Below, piece by piece: positions 30,086-38,769 of a stretch of 64,000 nucleotides of DNA. How positions within the stretch are numbered: the stretch's first letter is position 1; each line of letters begins with the position of its first letter. The DNA lies in the NCBI RefSeq assembly GCF_016908855.1, contig NZ_JAFBER010000002.1:186001-250000 (forward strand), written 5' to 3'. The DNA comes from Scopulibacillus daqui. Its GTDB lineage: Bacteria > Bacillota > Bacilli > Bacillales > Sporolactobacillaceae. A model generated the notes under the pieces. It was given only the letters and a program-made list of their open reading frames with translations, was not told the DNA's origin and did not search any database. The position numbers and the translations under genes are program-made.

Positions 30086-30316
30086 ATGAAACAAAGCATT
30101 AATATTCAAGATACGTTTTTGAACCAGCTGCGTAAGGAAGGAACATTTGTAACGGTTTTCCTTCTTAATGGATTTCAATTAAAAGGAACAATAAAAGCTT
30201 TTGATAATTTTACCGTGCTTATTGAAACAGATGGCAAGCAGCAATTGATATTTAAGCATGCGATATCAACTTTTTCTCCAGCACGTCCTGTCAATTTGAA
30301 TGTACAAGAAGAATAA
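30086..30316 (+). CDS. hfq: RNA chaperone Hfq
   Basis: A 76-residue Sm-ring RNA chaperone: Sm1 ([27 protein letters not shown]) and Sm2 with FKHAIS, the signature of Hfq. The ATG at 30086 is 9 bases from AGGAGG and gives the expected MKQSINIQD start; an ATG two codons earlier is too close. Ends in a terminator. Confidence 0.96.
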   Translation: MKQSINIQDTFLNQLRKEGTFVTVFLLNGFQLKGTIKAFDNFTVLIETDGKQQLIFKHAISTFSPARPVNLNVQEE

Positions 30317-30350
30317 AGAATAAGGAACTTTGAAGTCTCTGAATCAATGC

Positions 30351-30387
30351 CGCCTCCTGATCGCCAATGATTAGGAGGTTCTTTTTT
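30351..30387 (+). terminator. Terminator after hfq
   Basis: CCTCCTGA pairs with TTAGGAGG around a 10-base loop, followed by TTCTTTTTT. Confidence 0.85.
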
Positions 30388-30551
30388 GGGAAACATTTTT
30401 AAACACTAATATAAATATTTCCCCGGCAAGCGCATAAGTCGACAAATAACATAAAAAAGAACTGCATCATTGTCGAAATATTCAACCATATGTTACTTAT
30501 GCGTATAAAAATTTAATCTTATCAAAAATTAAGTTAAGAGGTGGTGATATA

Positions 30552-30674
30552 ATGGAAAAGAAGAAGGCGGCTAAAGAAAATAAAAACCATGCTAAATCCC
30601 CAAAAAACAATATGATCTCAAAGGAACAAAGGCCTTTGCCGCAGCCTAAAGATTATGAGGAAATTGAATATTAA
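30552..30674 (+). CDS. 40-residue Lys-rich peptide
   Basis: A short gene with a good ribosome site (AAGAGGTGGTGAT) before ATG at 30552. The product is hydrophilic: Lys/Asn-rich first half, then LPQPKDYEEIEY at the C-terminus. It resembles minor spore peptides in composition but I do not recognise the family. It stands alone between hfq and acetoacetyl-CoA synthetase and runs into the structured element at 30684. Confidence 0.5.
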   Translation: MEKKKAAKENKNHAKSPKNNMISKEQRPLPQPKDYEEIEY

Positions 30675-30683
30675 ACGCTTTTT

Positions 30684-30767
30684 AAGGGACATGATGGCAG
30701 AAACAAACTTGGCGCGGCATCTGTGTTGCCAAGCTCATGTGATGTTAAAATGTCCCTTTGGGTTTTT
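30684..30767 (+). ncRNA. Long branched hairpin ending in a T tract
   Basis: AAGGGACAT (30684-30692) pairs with ATGTCCCTT (30750-30758), enclosing a second hairpin CTTGGC/GCCAAG (30708-30733); TTTGGGTTTTT follows. Either an unusually large terminator of the peptide gene or a small structured RNA. Confidence 0.45.
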
Positions 30768-30849
30768 AATATATAGAATATTATCTATAATATAAAATAA
30801 GGGATTGTTTAAACGATTCCAAATCACTGTTAATGGGAGGGGAGAAATA

Positions 30850-32844
30850 ATGGCAGCAACGATTAAAGAAGGGAACCTTTTATGGGAACCGCCTGAAGAT
30901 GCAATAAAGCAATCTGCAATGGTGCGATATATGAATTGGCTAAAAGAAAATAGAGGGTATCAATTTTCTTCTTATGATGAGTTATGGCAATGGTCTGTCA
31001 CACACCTGGAGGACTTTTGGTCATCGATATGGTATTTCTTTGATGTAAAGGCGTCAGTTCCTTATACAACTGTATTAGAAGACGCTGATATGCCTGGCGC
31101 TAAATGGTTCAAAGGAGCAAAATTAAATTATGCCGAACATATTTTCCGCCATATTAATAAAGAAAAAACGGCGGTTATTCACGCTTCAGAATCTAGGGCT
31201 GATGGTGCATTGACTTGGAAGGATCTCTATGAACAGACAGCCAGCATAGCCGAAGGCTTAAAACAGCTTGGCGTTAAACCCGGGGATCGAGTCGTTAGTT
31301 ATGCACCGAATATTCCTGAAACACTGATTGCTTTTCTTGCCTGTGCATCCATTGGCGCTGTTTGGTCGAGCTGTTCCCCGGACTTTGGCGATTTAAGCGT
31401 CATAGATCGGTTTAATCAGGTCGAACCGAAAGTGATGTTTACCGTTGACGGCTATAAGTACGGGGGAAAAAGCTACAATCGATTGAAAACCGTTGCAAAT
31501 ATACAAAAAGCTATACCGACGCTAAATCATACCATTGTTATTCCTTGCCTTAATGATCATCCTGATTTAAATATAAGCGGATTGAAAAATGTTATAAAAT
31601 GGGAAAAGGTGGTTCATCAGCATCGGAACGCGCCATTATCGTTTGAACAGGTAGCCTTTGATCATCCATTATGGATTTTGTATTCATCAGGTACAACGGG
31701 TATACCGAAAGCAATCGTTCAAAGCCAGGGCGGCATATTGCTTGAGCATTTAAAATCGATTGCGCTGCAAATGGATTTGAATCAGGATGATCGGTTTTTT
31801 TGGTTTACGACAACCGGATGGATGATGTGGAATGTACTCGTCAGCGGTCTGCTTGCAGGAGCGACGGTTCTCCTCTATGACGGCAATCCTGGATATCCAG
31901 ATATGAACACATTATGGAAATTTGCAGAAAAGACCGGTATGACCTATTTTGGCACGAGTGCCAGCTATTTGTCATCTTGTGCAAAGGCGGGGGTTGAACC
32001 GGGGAGAATATTTGACCTCAGAAGCCTAAAAGCCGTGGGCACAACGGGTTCGCCTTTGACTGTCAACGGTTTTCAATGGGTTTATGAGCATGTGAAGAAA
32101 GATTTGTGGCTGGCATCAGTAAGCGGCGGGACTGATCTATGCACAGCTTTTGTCGGCGGGTCGCCGCTGCTGCCCGTCCATGCGGGAGAAATCCAATGCC
32201 GAACACTAGGTGCGGCAGTAGAGGCTTTTGATGACAACGGACGGCCTTTAATTGACGCTGTCGGTGAATTGGTGATCACAAAACCGATGCCTTCCATGCC
32301 GATTTATTTTTGGAACGATCCTGACAACAAGCGTTATCGGGACAGCTATTTTGATATGTATCCGGGCATTTGGCGCCACGGTGATTTTATTAAAATCACA
32401 TCCCGCGGGTCATGTATCATTTATGGACGGTCAGATGCGACGATTAACCGCGGCGGTATCCGCATGGGGACAAGCGAAATTTATCATGCTGTTGAAGGGG
32501 TCGAAGAGGTGGCCGACAGTTTGGTGGTTGACGTTCAAAATGCTGATGGTGAATCTTTTATGCCTTTATTTATTGTTGTGCGAGAAAATGTACAATTAGA
32601 CGAATCATTAAAAAATAAAATTAAACATCGTATCAGGGAAAACTGTTCGCCGCGCCATGTACCGAACGATATTTTTGCAGTCGCAGATATTCCAAAAACT
32701 TTGAATGGCAAAAAATTAGAAGTTCCAGTTAAAAAAATTCTTATGGGTACACCGCTTGAAAAAGCCGTTAATCAAGGGTCGCTGAGCAATCCGGATTCGC
32801 TGGAATTTTTTGTGGACTTAGCTGAAAGACTGAATGGCAGGTAA
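30850..32844 (+). CDS. Acetoacetyl-CoA synthetase
   Basis: A 664-residue adenylate-forming enzyme that activates acetoacetate to acetoacetyl-CoA. AMP-binding motif YSSGTTGIPKAIVQS near 280, TTGWMMWN near 320, and the catalytic lysine region KTLNGKKLEVPVKKIL near the C-terminus. The ACAS_N type N-terminus (EDFWSSIWYFFDVKAS) and length fit acetoacetate-CoA ligase better than acetate ligase. GGGAGGGG precedes the ATG at 30850. Monocistronic, with a terminator. Could feed ketone-body or polyhydroxybutyrate-type metabolism. Confidence 0.88.
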   Translation: MAATIKEGNLLWEPPEDAIKQSAMVRYMNWLKENRGYQFSSYDELWQWSVTHLEDFWSSIWYFFDVKASVPYTTVLEDADMPGAKWFKGAKLNYAEHIFRHINKEKTAVIHASESRADGALTWKDLYEQTASIAEGLKQLGVKPGDRVVSYAPNIPETLIAFLACASIGAVWSSCSPDFGDLSVIDRFNQVEPKVMFTVDGYKYGGKSYNRLKTVANIQKAIPTLNHTIVIPCLNDHPDLNISGLKNVIKWEKVVHQHRNAPLSFEQVAFDHPLWILYSSGTTGIPKAIVQSQGGILLEHLKSIALQMDLNQDDRFFWFTTTGWMMWNVLVSGLLAGATVLLYDGNPGYPDMNTLWKFAEKTGMTYFGTSASYLSSCAKAGVEPGRIFDLRSLKAVGTTGSPLTVNGFQWVYEHVKKDLWLASVSGGTDLCTAFVGGSPLLPVHAGEIQCRTLGAAVEAFDDNGRPLIDAVGELVITKPMPSMPIYFWNDPDNKRYRDSYFDMYPGIWRHGDFIKITSRGSCIIYGRSDATINRGGIRMGTSEIYHAVEGVEEVADSLVVDVQNADGESFMPLFIVVRENVQLDESLKNKIKHRIRENCSPRHVPNDIFAVADIPKTLNGKKLEVPVKKILMGTPLEKAVNQGSLSNPDSLEFFVDLAERLNGR

Positions 32845-32880
32845 AAACCGGGCGTTCTTCTTTGTCCGGTTTTTATTTTT
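32843..32880 (+). terminator. Terminator after acetoacetyl-CoA synthetase
   Basis: AAAAACCGG pairs with CCGGTTTTT, followed by ATTTTTT. Confidence 0.85.
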
Positions 32881-33008
32881 TGCATTAAAGTTCTACTATC
32901 GTCATTCTTTGACTTGTATTATGATATGATTGGATAGGAAAATACGAGTGAGGTGAGCCGTTCTAATGGAAGATCCTTAATTGCAAGTGTTGGTCAGGAG
33001 GATACCCG

Positions 33009-34256
33009 ATGTTTGTGGAATTTTGTATTCAAATTTTTTTGGTGCTTACGATACTCAGTTTATACCTTGCTTGGACAAGGCTCCATCCAAGGTTAACAAA
33101 GAAGAAACTCGTTTTTTTGTTTTTCTTTAACAGCTTAATTATCATTTTATGCATGTCATTTCCGGTTACATATCATTCAGATCCCATTATCAATTTACGA
33201 GTGATTCCATGGATAGTGTCGTTTTTATACGGGGGGCTTTCTGTAGGCATTCCTGTTACGCTAGTCATGGTTATCTACGAACTTTTTGATAGCCAAATGG
33301 GAATTGGTTATGCCGTCATATTATATACGATGATGCTCATCTTCATTTTATTGATTAAGAATAGGTTCGAAAATAACAGTTATTTTAATAAGTTAAAATG
33401 TACGACCTGTATCATTTTACTTTATGATGCTTTTACACTTTTTGTAATATATATAAATCATCGGGAATTGCTTATAAATTCAAAGTGGCTTATTGCCGCG
33501 ATTGTTATTATCCCGGTGCTTGCAAATTGGCTGGTTATTTTTTTAATTGAAGCGATTCAAGCCAACGATAAATTCAGATTAGAAATGGCCCGTTCGGAAA
33601 AGATACATATCGTCGGCCAATTAGCTGCCAGCGTCGCTCATGAAGTGAGAAACCCGATTACTGTAGTCAAAGGGTTTATGCAATTAATACAGCATGATGA
33701 GAAATTATCTGGGCGCTATCACGATTATTTGCAAACAATGGAGAGAGAACTTGATAGAGCGACGGGCATCATTAATGATTATTTATCGCTGGCAAAACCT
33801 CAAGAGGGCCAGGCGAAAATCATTAATATCACTGAACAGCTTCATACTGTATGCCATACATTGCATTCTTACGCAGTCATTAATGATATGAGGCTTAATT
33901 GCCGTGTGAAAGAATCATATTATGTTAAGGGCAGTATTGAAAAAACACAGCAGCTATTGGTTAATATTATAAAAAATGGAATTGAAGCATCGCCTAAAGA
34001 AAGTGTCATCGACTTAGACATTCTAAAAGAAAAAAAGCATATTTTAATAAAGATTAGAGATTATGGACAAGGAATGACCAGAGATCAGATTGAAAAAGCG
34101 GGCATGCCGTTTTATACAACAAAAGAATCGGGAACAGGGCTTGGTTTAATGGTATGCTACCAAATTGTTGAGTCTATGAATGGGAAAATACATATTGAAA
34201 GCGAACCTTCCAAAGGAACATGTTTTACAATAAAATTGCCAATTTATAAAGGATAA
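33009..34256 (+). CDS. Sporulation-type sensor histidine kinase (KinB-like)
   Basis: A 415-residue membrane kinase. About six membrane helices occupy the first 185 residues, in a 5TMR/LYT-like arrangement as in KinB. The HisKA box SVAHEVRNPITVVKGFMQLI has the phosphorylated His near residue 210, and the HATPase region has NIIKNGIEAS, DYGQGM and GTGLGL. The SVAHEVRNP box matches kinases that phosphorylate Spo0F. No response regulator lies next to it. GGAGG stands before the ATG. Function as phosphorelay input is inference. Confidence 0.82.
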   Translation: MFVEFCIQIFLVLTILSLYLAWTRLHPRLTKKKLVFLFFFNSLIIILCMSFPVTYHSDPIINLRVIPWIVSFLYGGLSVGIPVTLVMVIYELFDSQMGIGYAVILYTMMLIFILLIKNRFENNSYFNKLKCTTCIILLYDAFTLFVIYINHRELLINSKWLIAAIVIIPVLANWLVIFLIEAIQANDKFRLEMARSEKIHIVGQLAASVAHEVRNPITVVKGFMQLIQHDEKLSGRYHDYLQTMERELDRATGIINDYLSLAKPQEGQAKIINITEQLHTVCHTLHSYAVINDMRLNCRVKESYYVKGSIEKTQQLLVNIIKNGIEASPKESVIDLDILKEKKHILIKIRDYGQGMTRDQIEKAGMPFYTTKESGTGLGLMVCYQIVESMNGKIHIESEPSKGTCFTIKLPIYKG

Positions 34257-34336
34257 TAGCTATTATTTATAGGCGTTTGTCACGAAAGATCATTTCACAG
34301 CGTATAATATACCAAAGGAACAGTGAGGTGAGCTTA

Positions 34337-35293
34337 GTGTCGGGAACCTATACTTTTAAGCAAAAGGGCCAAATTAACGTGGTTTTCAGCCATAAGAAAG
34401 AAAAAGAAATCGACATGCCTTTTTCGCCTAAAGAAGACAGAACAAATCATCAGCCCCTTGAGCAAATGGAAGCTAAGCTAAACCGGCTGGTTGGTTTAGA
34501 TGAGGTAAAACGCACGGTTAAAGAAATTTACGCGTGGCTGTATATTTGCAAAAAAAGAAAAGAACAGCATTTGAAAGTAAACGCTCATTCTTTGCATATG
34601 CTTTTTAAAGGCAATCCCGGAACCGGAAAAACTACTGTCGCCCGTCTGTTAGGCGAATTATTCAGGGATATGGAGATACTGCCTAAGGGGCATTTGATTG
34701 AAGCGGAACGCGCCGATCTTGTCGGCGAGTATATTGGCCAAACAGCACAAAAAACGAGAGAATTAGTGAAAAAGGCACTCGGAGGCATTTTGTTTATTGA
34801 TGAGGCTTACTCACTGGGACGCGGCGGCGAGAAGGACTTTGGGAAGGAAGCAATCGATACGTTAGTGAAACAAATGGAAGATAAGAAAGATCAATTCGTA
34901 CTTATCCTCGCTGGCTATTCCGATGAAATGGAGGAATTTTTAAGTCTTAATCCCGGTTTGCCATCCCGGTTTCCGATCATTATTTCTTTTCCAAACTATA
35001 CTGAAACTGAATTAATGACAATTTCTGAACAGATGCTGCAAGAGCGTGATTATAAGTTAACGACTGAGGCAAACCGGAAACTAGCCAGACACTTAAAGCA
35101 AAAGGTCAGTGAATGCGATCATTCTTTCAGCAATGGCCGCTATGTCAGAAACCTTATAGAAAAAATGATACGCCAGCAAGCAGTAAGGCTCTTGAGGGAG
35201 GGCTCTTATGACCGTGAATCGTTATTAACGCTGCGGGCCTCTGACCTTGTGACTGAGGAGAAAGAGCTGAAAGATAATTATGGGCGTGTTTAA
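34337..35293 (+). CDS. spoVK: Stage V sporulation protein K (AAA ATPase)
   Basis: A 318-residue AAA+ ATPase of the CbbX/SpoVK type, needed for spore maturation. Walker A GNPGTGKTT near residue 91, Walker B GGILFIDEAYSLGRGGEKDFG, and the pore/second-region residues GLPSRFP. The GTG at 34337 is preceded by GAGGTGAG with suitable spacing and gives a length close to B. subtilis SpoVK (322); the longer in-frame start at 34277 lacks a site. It precedes hflX (ynbA) and ynbB exactly as in B. subtilis. Confidence 0.93.
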   Translation: MSGTYTFKQKGQINVVFSHKKEKEIDMPFSPKEDRTNHQPLEQMEAKLNRLVGLDEVKRTVKEIYAWLYICKKRKEQHLKVNAHSLHMLFKGNPGTGKTTVARLLGELFRDMEILPKGHLIEAERADLVGEYIGQTAQKTRELVKKALGGILFIDEAYSLGRGGEKDFGKEAIDTLVKQMEDKKDQFVLILAGYSDEMEEFLSLNPGLPSRFPIIISFPNYTETELMTISEQMLQERDYKLTTEANRKLARHLKQKVSECDHSFSNGRYVRNLIEKMIRQQAVRLLREGSYDRESLLTLRASDLVTEEKELKDNYGRV

Positions 35294-35466
35294 AAAGGGA
35301 AGGCAAACAGAATCGCTGCTGGATGAAAGCAAGACCCCTATACTTCATTGCGCAGAAGCACCGAGTAGTGAAACACTAAATATTGCTCGGGGCTGCGGCG
35401 ATAAATGGAATGGCTTCTCTAGCATAAGCGCCCGGGTACGCTATTCTTACGGATATTTTAAACATC
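35284..35466 (+). repeat. Leader inverted element, copy 5 (before hflX)
   Basis: GTGTTTAAAAAGGG near the end of spoVK faces ATTTTAAACATC at 35455-35466, 22 bases before hflX. Here the arms enclose about 160 bases of unrelated sequence. A 68-codon frame inside is not a credible gene. Confidence 0.4.
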
Positions 35467-35487
35467 TTCTTAAAAGGCAGGGATGAC

Positions 35488-36732
35488 ATGGAACAAGTAA
35501 TACTGGTTGGCTGCCAACTGCGGCATGTCAATGATGATGTTTTTCATTCTTCCATGGATGAATTAGCATCATTAACTGAAACTGCAGGCGGCATGGTGCT
35601 GGCAGCTGTTACGCAAAAAAGAGAACGCATTGAAGCCGGCACTTACATAGGAAAAGGGAAGATAAACGAACTGATAGCGCTTGAACAAGAAGTTGAAGCA
35701 GATACAATCATTTTTAATGATGAACTTTCTCCAAGCCAGCATCTGCAATTATCCAAACAATTAGAAGCCAAAGTCATTGATCGTACGCAATTGATTTTGG
35801 ATATTTTTGCGATGAGAGCAAGATCAAGAGAAGGAAAGCTGCAAGTTGAGCTTGCGCAGCTAAAATATATGCTGCCAAGGTTAAGCGGGATAGGTGTTTC
35901 CTTATCCCGCCTTGGGGGCGGCATAGGCACAAGAGGCCCCGGGGAGACCAAATTGGAAACAGATCGCCGCTATATTCGCAGACGGATAGAAGATATAAAA
36001 AAACAATTGGAGGTTATCGTTCAACATCGTGAGCGGTACCGGGAACGCCGCAAGAACTTAGAGCAATTTCAAATGGCTCTCGTCGGTTATACGAATGCCG
36101 GAAAGTCAACTTTGTTTAATAGATTAACGGCGGCAGAATCACTTGAAGAAAATAAATTGTTTGCCACTCTTGATCCATTGACGCGAAAATGCAAATTGCC
36201 GAATGGGTTCATCCCGTTATTAACCGATACAGTCGGTTTTATTCAGCATTTGCCGACCCAGCTTGTTGCGGCTTTTCGTTCAACCTTAGAAGAAGTCAGA
36301 CAAGCTGATTTGATCATTCATGTTATTGATGTTTCCCACCCGGACCATCGTCAACATGAAAAAACGGTCAACAACATTTTGAGTGACCTTGAGGCTTCGC
36401 ATATTCCGCAGCTGATTATTTATAATAAAAGAGATTTATTAACTGAAAGCTTTATAACGCCGAAAAATGCCTTGCTTGTATCAGTGTTTGATAATACCGA
36501 CTTAGAAACGGTCCGGATGGCCATTCAAGAAAAAATCACCGAGGAAATGATCCCTTATCAAACGCAAATCAGTGCCCAAAACGGCAAATTGATGTCATTG
36601 CTTAAAACACAAACCATTGTCATAGAAAACCGTTATAATGAAATTGATGATTGTTATGAATATAAAGGGTATATCTCAGAGAAGTCGCCATTGCTGAACA
36701 CAATCATTGACAGCAACAATTTAAAGGAGTAA
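35488..36732 (+). CDS. hflX: GTPase HflX
   Basis: A 414-residue ribosome-associated GTPase that splits stalled or stressed ribosomes. The N-terminal HflX domain ends in the Gly-rich LGGGIGTRGPGETKLETDRR near 150-175; the G domain has G1 GYTNAGKST near 200, G3 DTVGF and G4 NKRD. The ATG follows a GCAGGGA ribosome site. ynbB starts 7 bases after the stop, so they form an operon. Confidence 0.95.
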   Translation: MEQVILVGCQLRHVNDDVFHSSMDELASLTETAGGMVLAAVTQKRERIEAGTYIGKGKINELIALEQEVEADTIIFNDELSPSQHLQLSKQLEAKVIDRTQLILDIFAMRARSREGKLQVELAQLKYMLPRLSGIGVSLSRLGGGIGTRGPGETKLETDRRYIRRRIEDIKKQLEVIVQHRERYRERRKNLEQFQMALVGYTNAGKSTLFNRLTAAESLEENKLFATLDPLTRKCKLPNGFIPLLTDTVGFIQHLPTQLVAAFRSTLEEVRQADLIIHVIDVSHPDHRQHEKTVNNILSDLEASHIPQLIIYNKRDLLTESFITPKNALLVSVFDNTDLETVRMAIQEKITEEMIPYQTQISAQNGKLMSLLKTQTIVIENRYNEIDDCYEYKGYISEKSPLLNTIIDSNNLKE

Positions 36733-36739
36733 AGATAGC

Positions 36740-38005
36740 ATGTATGAACAATTAAAACACGGAGCCAAATTGCAAGAGATTGCTGAACAGATAGAGGAAC
36801 AAATTCAGCCTGTTTTCCGCAAAATTGATCGGATTACTGAGACCAATCAATTTAAAGTTTTAAAAAGTTTTCAAAAGCATCAAGTCTCAGATGCGCACTT
36901 TCATGGAACAACAGGCTATGGCTACGATGATTTCGGCAGGGATACGATAGAAGCGATATACGCGGATGTATTCGGAGCGGAAGCCGGGCTTGTCCGTCCC
37001 CAATTAATCTCCGGGACACATGCCATAACAACGGCATTGTTCGGGGTTCTCAGGCCAGGCGATGAATTGATCTATATAACAGGAAAACCTTATGATACGC
37101 TCGAAGGCGTTATCGGATTAAATGACAGCGGCAGCGGGTCTTTAAAGGATTTCTGCATTACTGCAAAAGTCATCCCTCTTAAAGAAAACAAGATTGATAT
37201 TGACAGTGTTGGACAAGCTATTAACAGCAAAACCAAAATGATAGCTATTCAAAGGTCATGCGGATATGATAAGCGTCCATCATTTTCCATTAAAGAAATC
37301 GGCGAGGCTATTCGTAAAATTAAATCCATTCACCCGGATATCATTGTATTTACCGATAATTGCTACGGCGAATTTACCGAAGATAGGGAACCCACTCAAG
37401 TTGGGGCGGATTTAATGGCGGGGTCTTTAATTAAAAATCCCGGCGGCGGCCTTGTAAAATCGGGCGGCTATATAGTAGGGAATAAAACGCTTGTTGACCA
37501 ATGCGCCGAACGATTAACAGCGCCAAGCCTCGGCAGGGAAGTCGGTCCGACGATGGGGCATTTGTTAGATATTTACCAAGGTTTCTTTCTTTCCCCCCAT
37601 GTCACAGGCCAGGCGCTAAAAGGCGCTGTATTTACCGCTGCATTATTAGAAAAGCTGGGAATGAGAACGACGCCGTCCTGGGATGCTGACCGTACCGATC
37701 TGATCCAATCAGTTACCTTTGAAGACCCGGAAGCAATGGTGCTGTTCTGCCAGGAAGTTCAAAAAGCTTCTCCGATTAACTCGCACGTTAAGCCATATCC
37801 AAGCGACATGCCGGGGTATGATAGCAAAGTCATCATGGCCGCTGGAACTTTTGTTCAAGGCGCCAGCCTTGAATTATCAGCGGACGGACCCATACGGCCG
37901 CCGTATACAGCCTTTGTCCAAGGCGGACTGACATTTGCTCATGTAAAAGCGGCTGTCTTATCTGCGTTGGATGCATTAATAGATAAAAAACTTGTGCATG
38001 TTTAA
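36740..38005 (+). CDS. ynbB: YnbB, PLP-dependent (methionine gamma-lyase-like) protein
   Basis: A 421-residue PLP enzyme of the aluminium-resistance/methionine gamma-lyase-like family. The lysine for Schiff base formation lies in the region AGSLIKNPGGGLVKSGGYI near 235-255; the cofactor-binding GTHAITTALFG region is near 90. In B. subtilis YnbB is one of the proteins required to build the 5-aminopentanol modification on EF-P, with YmfI (5749-6477). AAAGGAG precedes the ATG. The gene name from context is firm; the reaction is less so. Confidence 0.88.
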   Translation: MYEQLKHGAKLQEIAEQIEEQIQPVFRKIDRITETNQFKVLKSFQKHQVSDAHFHGTTGYGYDDFGRDTIEAIYADVFGAEAGLVRPQLISGTHAITTALFGVLRPGDELIYITGKPYDTLEGVIGLNDSGSGSLKDFCITAKVIPLKENKIDIDSVGQAINSKTKMIAIQRSCGYDKRPSFSIKEIGEAIRKIKSIHPDIIVFTDNCYGEFTEDREPTQVGADLMAGSLIKNPGGGLVKSGGYIVGNKTLVDQCAERLTAPSLGREVGPTMGHLLDIYQGFFLSPHVTGQALKGAVFTAALLEKLGMRTTPSWDADRTDLIQSVTFEDPEAMVLFCQEVQKASPINSHVKPYPSDMPGYDSKVIMAAGTFVQGASLELSADGPIRPPYTAFVQGGLTFAHVKAAVLSALDALIDKKLVHV

Positions 38006-38007
38006 AA

Positions 38008-38030
38008 CTCGCCATTTGGCGGGTTTTTCA
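38008..38030 (+). terminator. Short terminator after ynbB
   Basis: CTCGCCA pairs with TGGCGGG, followed by TTTTT. Confidence 0.75.
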
Positions 38031-38153
38031 TTATCAAACTCTTTTTTGAATAATCATATGGTTAATGCTTTAACAGCAATACGTCATAAGAGGCTGTTTA
38101 AAAGTCTAAATATAAAATGCCGTCAGATATGCCTATATTTTATAAAAAAATGA

Positions 38154-38197
38154 TGTAAGAAATCCTAACATGCCTTGACATTTATAATTCCATATAA
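38154..38197 (+). promoter_or_regulatory. glnRA promoter with GlnR/TnrA box
   Basis: TGTAAGAAATCCTAACA (38154-38170) fits the box TGTNA-N7-TNACA exactly. It lies five bases before TTGACA (38175-38180); TAAACT 17 bases further is the likely -10. The same layout is known at B. subtilis glnRA, where GlnR represses its own operon under good nitrogen supply. Confidence 0.85.
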
Positions 38198-38230
38198 TAA
38201 ACTGAAGAGGAAAGAAAGGGGGATATGGCA

Positions 38231-38629
38231 ATGGATAAAGAAATACGCCGTACAATGCCTGTATTTCCAATGAGTATTGTACAAAAGTTAACTGGTTTAT
38301 CCGCCCGTCAAATTCGTTATTACGAACAGCATCAATTAATTCATCCAGAAAGAACAGAAGGAAACAGACGCATGTTTTCGCTCAATGATGTCGAAAGACT
38401 TCTTGAAATCAAATCTTTGTTAGATGAAGGCGTGAATTTGGCAGGAATTAAGCATGTATTAAATATGAAACCGCTCGAGAATGAGCATCCCTCTTCTAGA
38501 AGTGAGCATCCGAAAAAAGATTTATCTAATGCAGACGTTATGAAATATTTGAAAACAGAACTTATTGAGGCCGGCAAGTATGGCAAATCATCGTTAATAC
38601 AAGGGGAACTTTCACGATTTTTCCATTGA
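38231..38629 (+). CDS. glnR: Glutamine synthetase repressor GlnR
   Basis: A 132-residue MerR-family repressor. The helix-turn-helix has KLTGLSARQIRYYEQHQLI; the C-terminus ends SRFFH, the part that senses feedback-inhibited glutamine synthetase. The ATG at 38231 is 7-8 bases from GGGGGA; an ATG two codons upstream is too close to the site. Operon with glnA and autoregulated by the upstream box. Confidence 0.95.
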   Translation: MDKEIRRTMPVFPMSIVQKLTGLSARQIRYYEQHQLIHPERTEGNRRMFSLNDVERLLEIKSLLDEGVNLAGIKHVLNMKPLENEHPSSRSEHPKKDLSNADVMKYLKTELIEAGKYGKSSLIQGELSRFFH

Positions 38630-38650
38630 TCCCCTTTTGTATATATCATT

Positions 38651-38733
38651 GTGTTCAAAATAAGGGCAGACGAGTCAAATCACGGAAACCGCGAGGAGAC
38701 TCTGCATAGGGATTTGCCGGAATTTTTGAACAC
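38651..38733 (+). repeat. Leader inverted element, copy 6 (between glnR and glnA)
   Basis: GTGTTCAAAA (38651-38660) faces TTTTTGAACAC (38723-38733) across 62 bases, 36 bases before glnA. It may act on glnA expression within the operon. Confidence 0.55.
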
Positions 38734-38769
38734 CCATAAAATAAGAAGGTTTGGGGAGGAGCTTTTTAG

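Noticed and set aside
35280-35486. 68-codon + frame between spoVK and hflX
   Set aside because: No ribosome site, odd composition, and it fills the interior of the inverted leader element; not a family I know.
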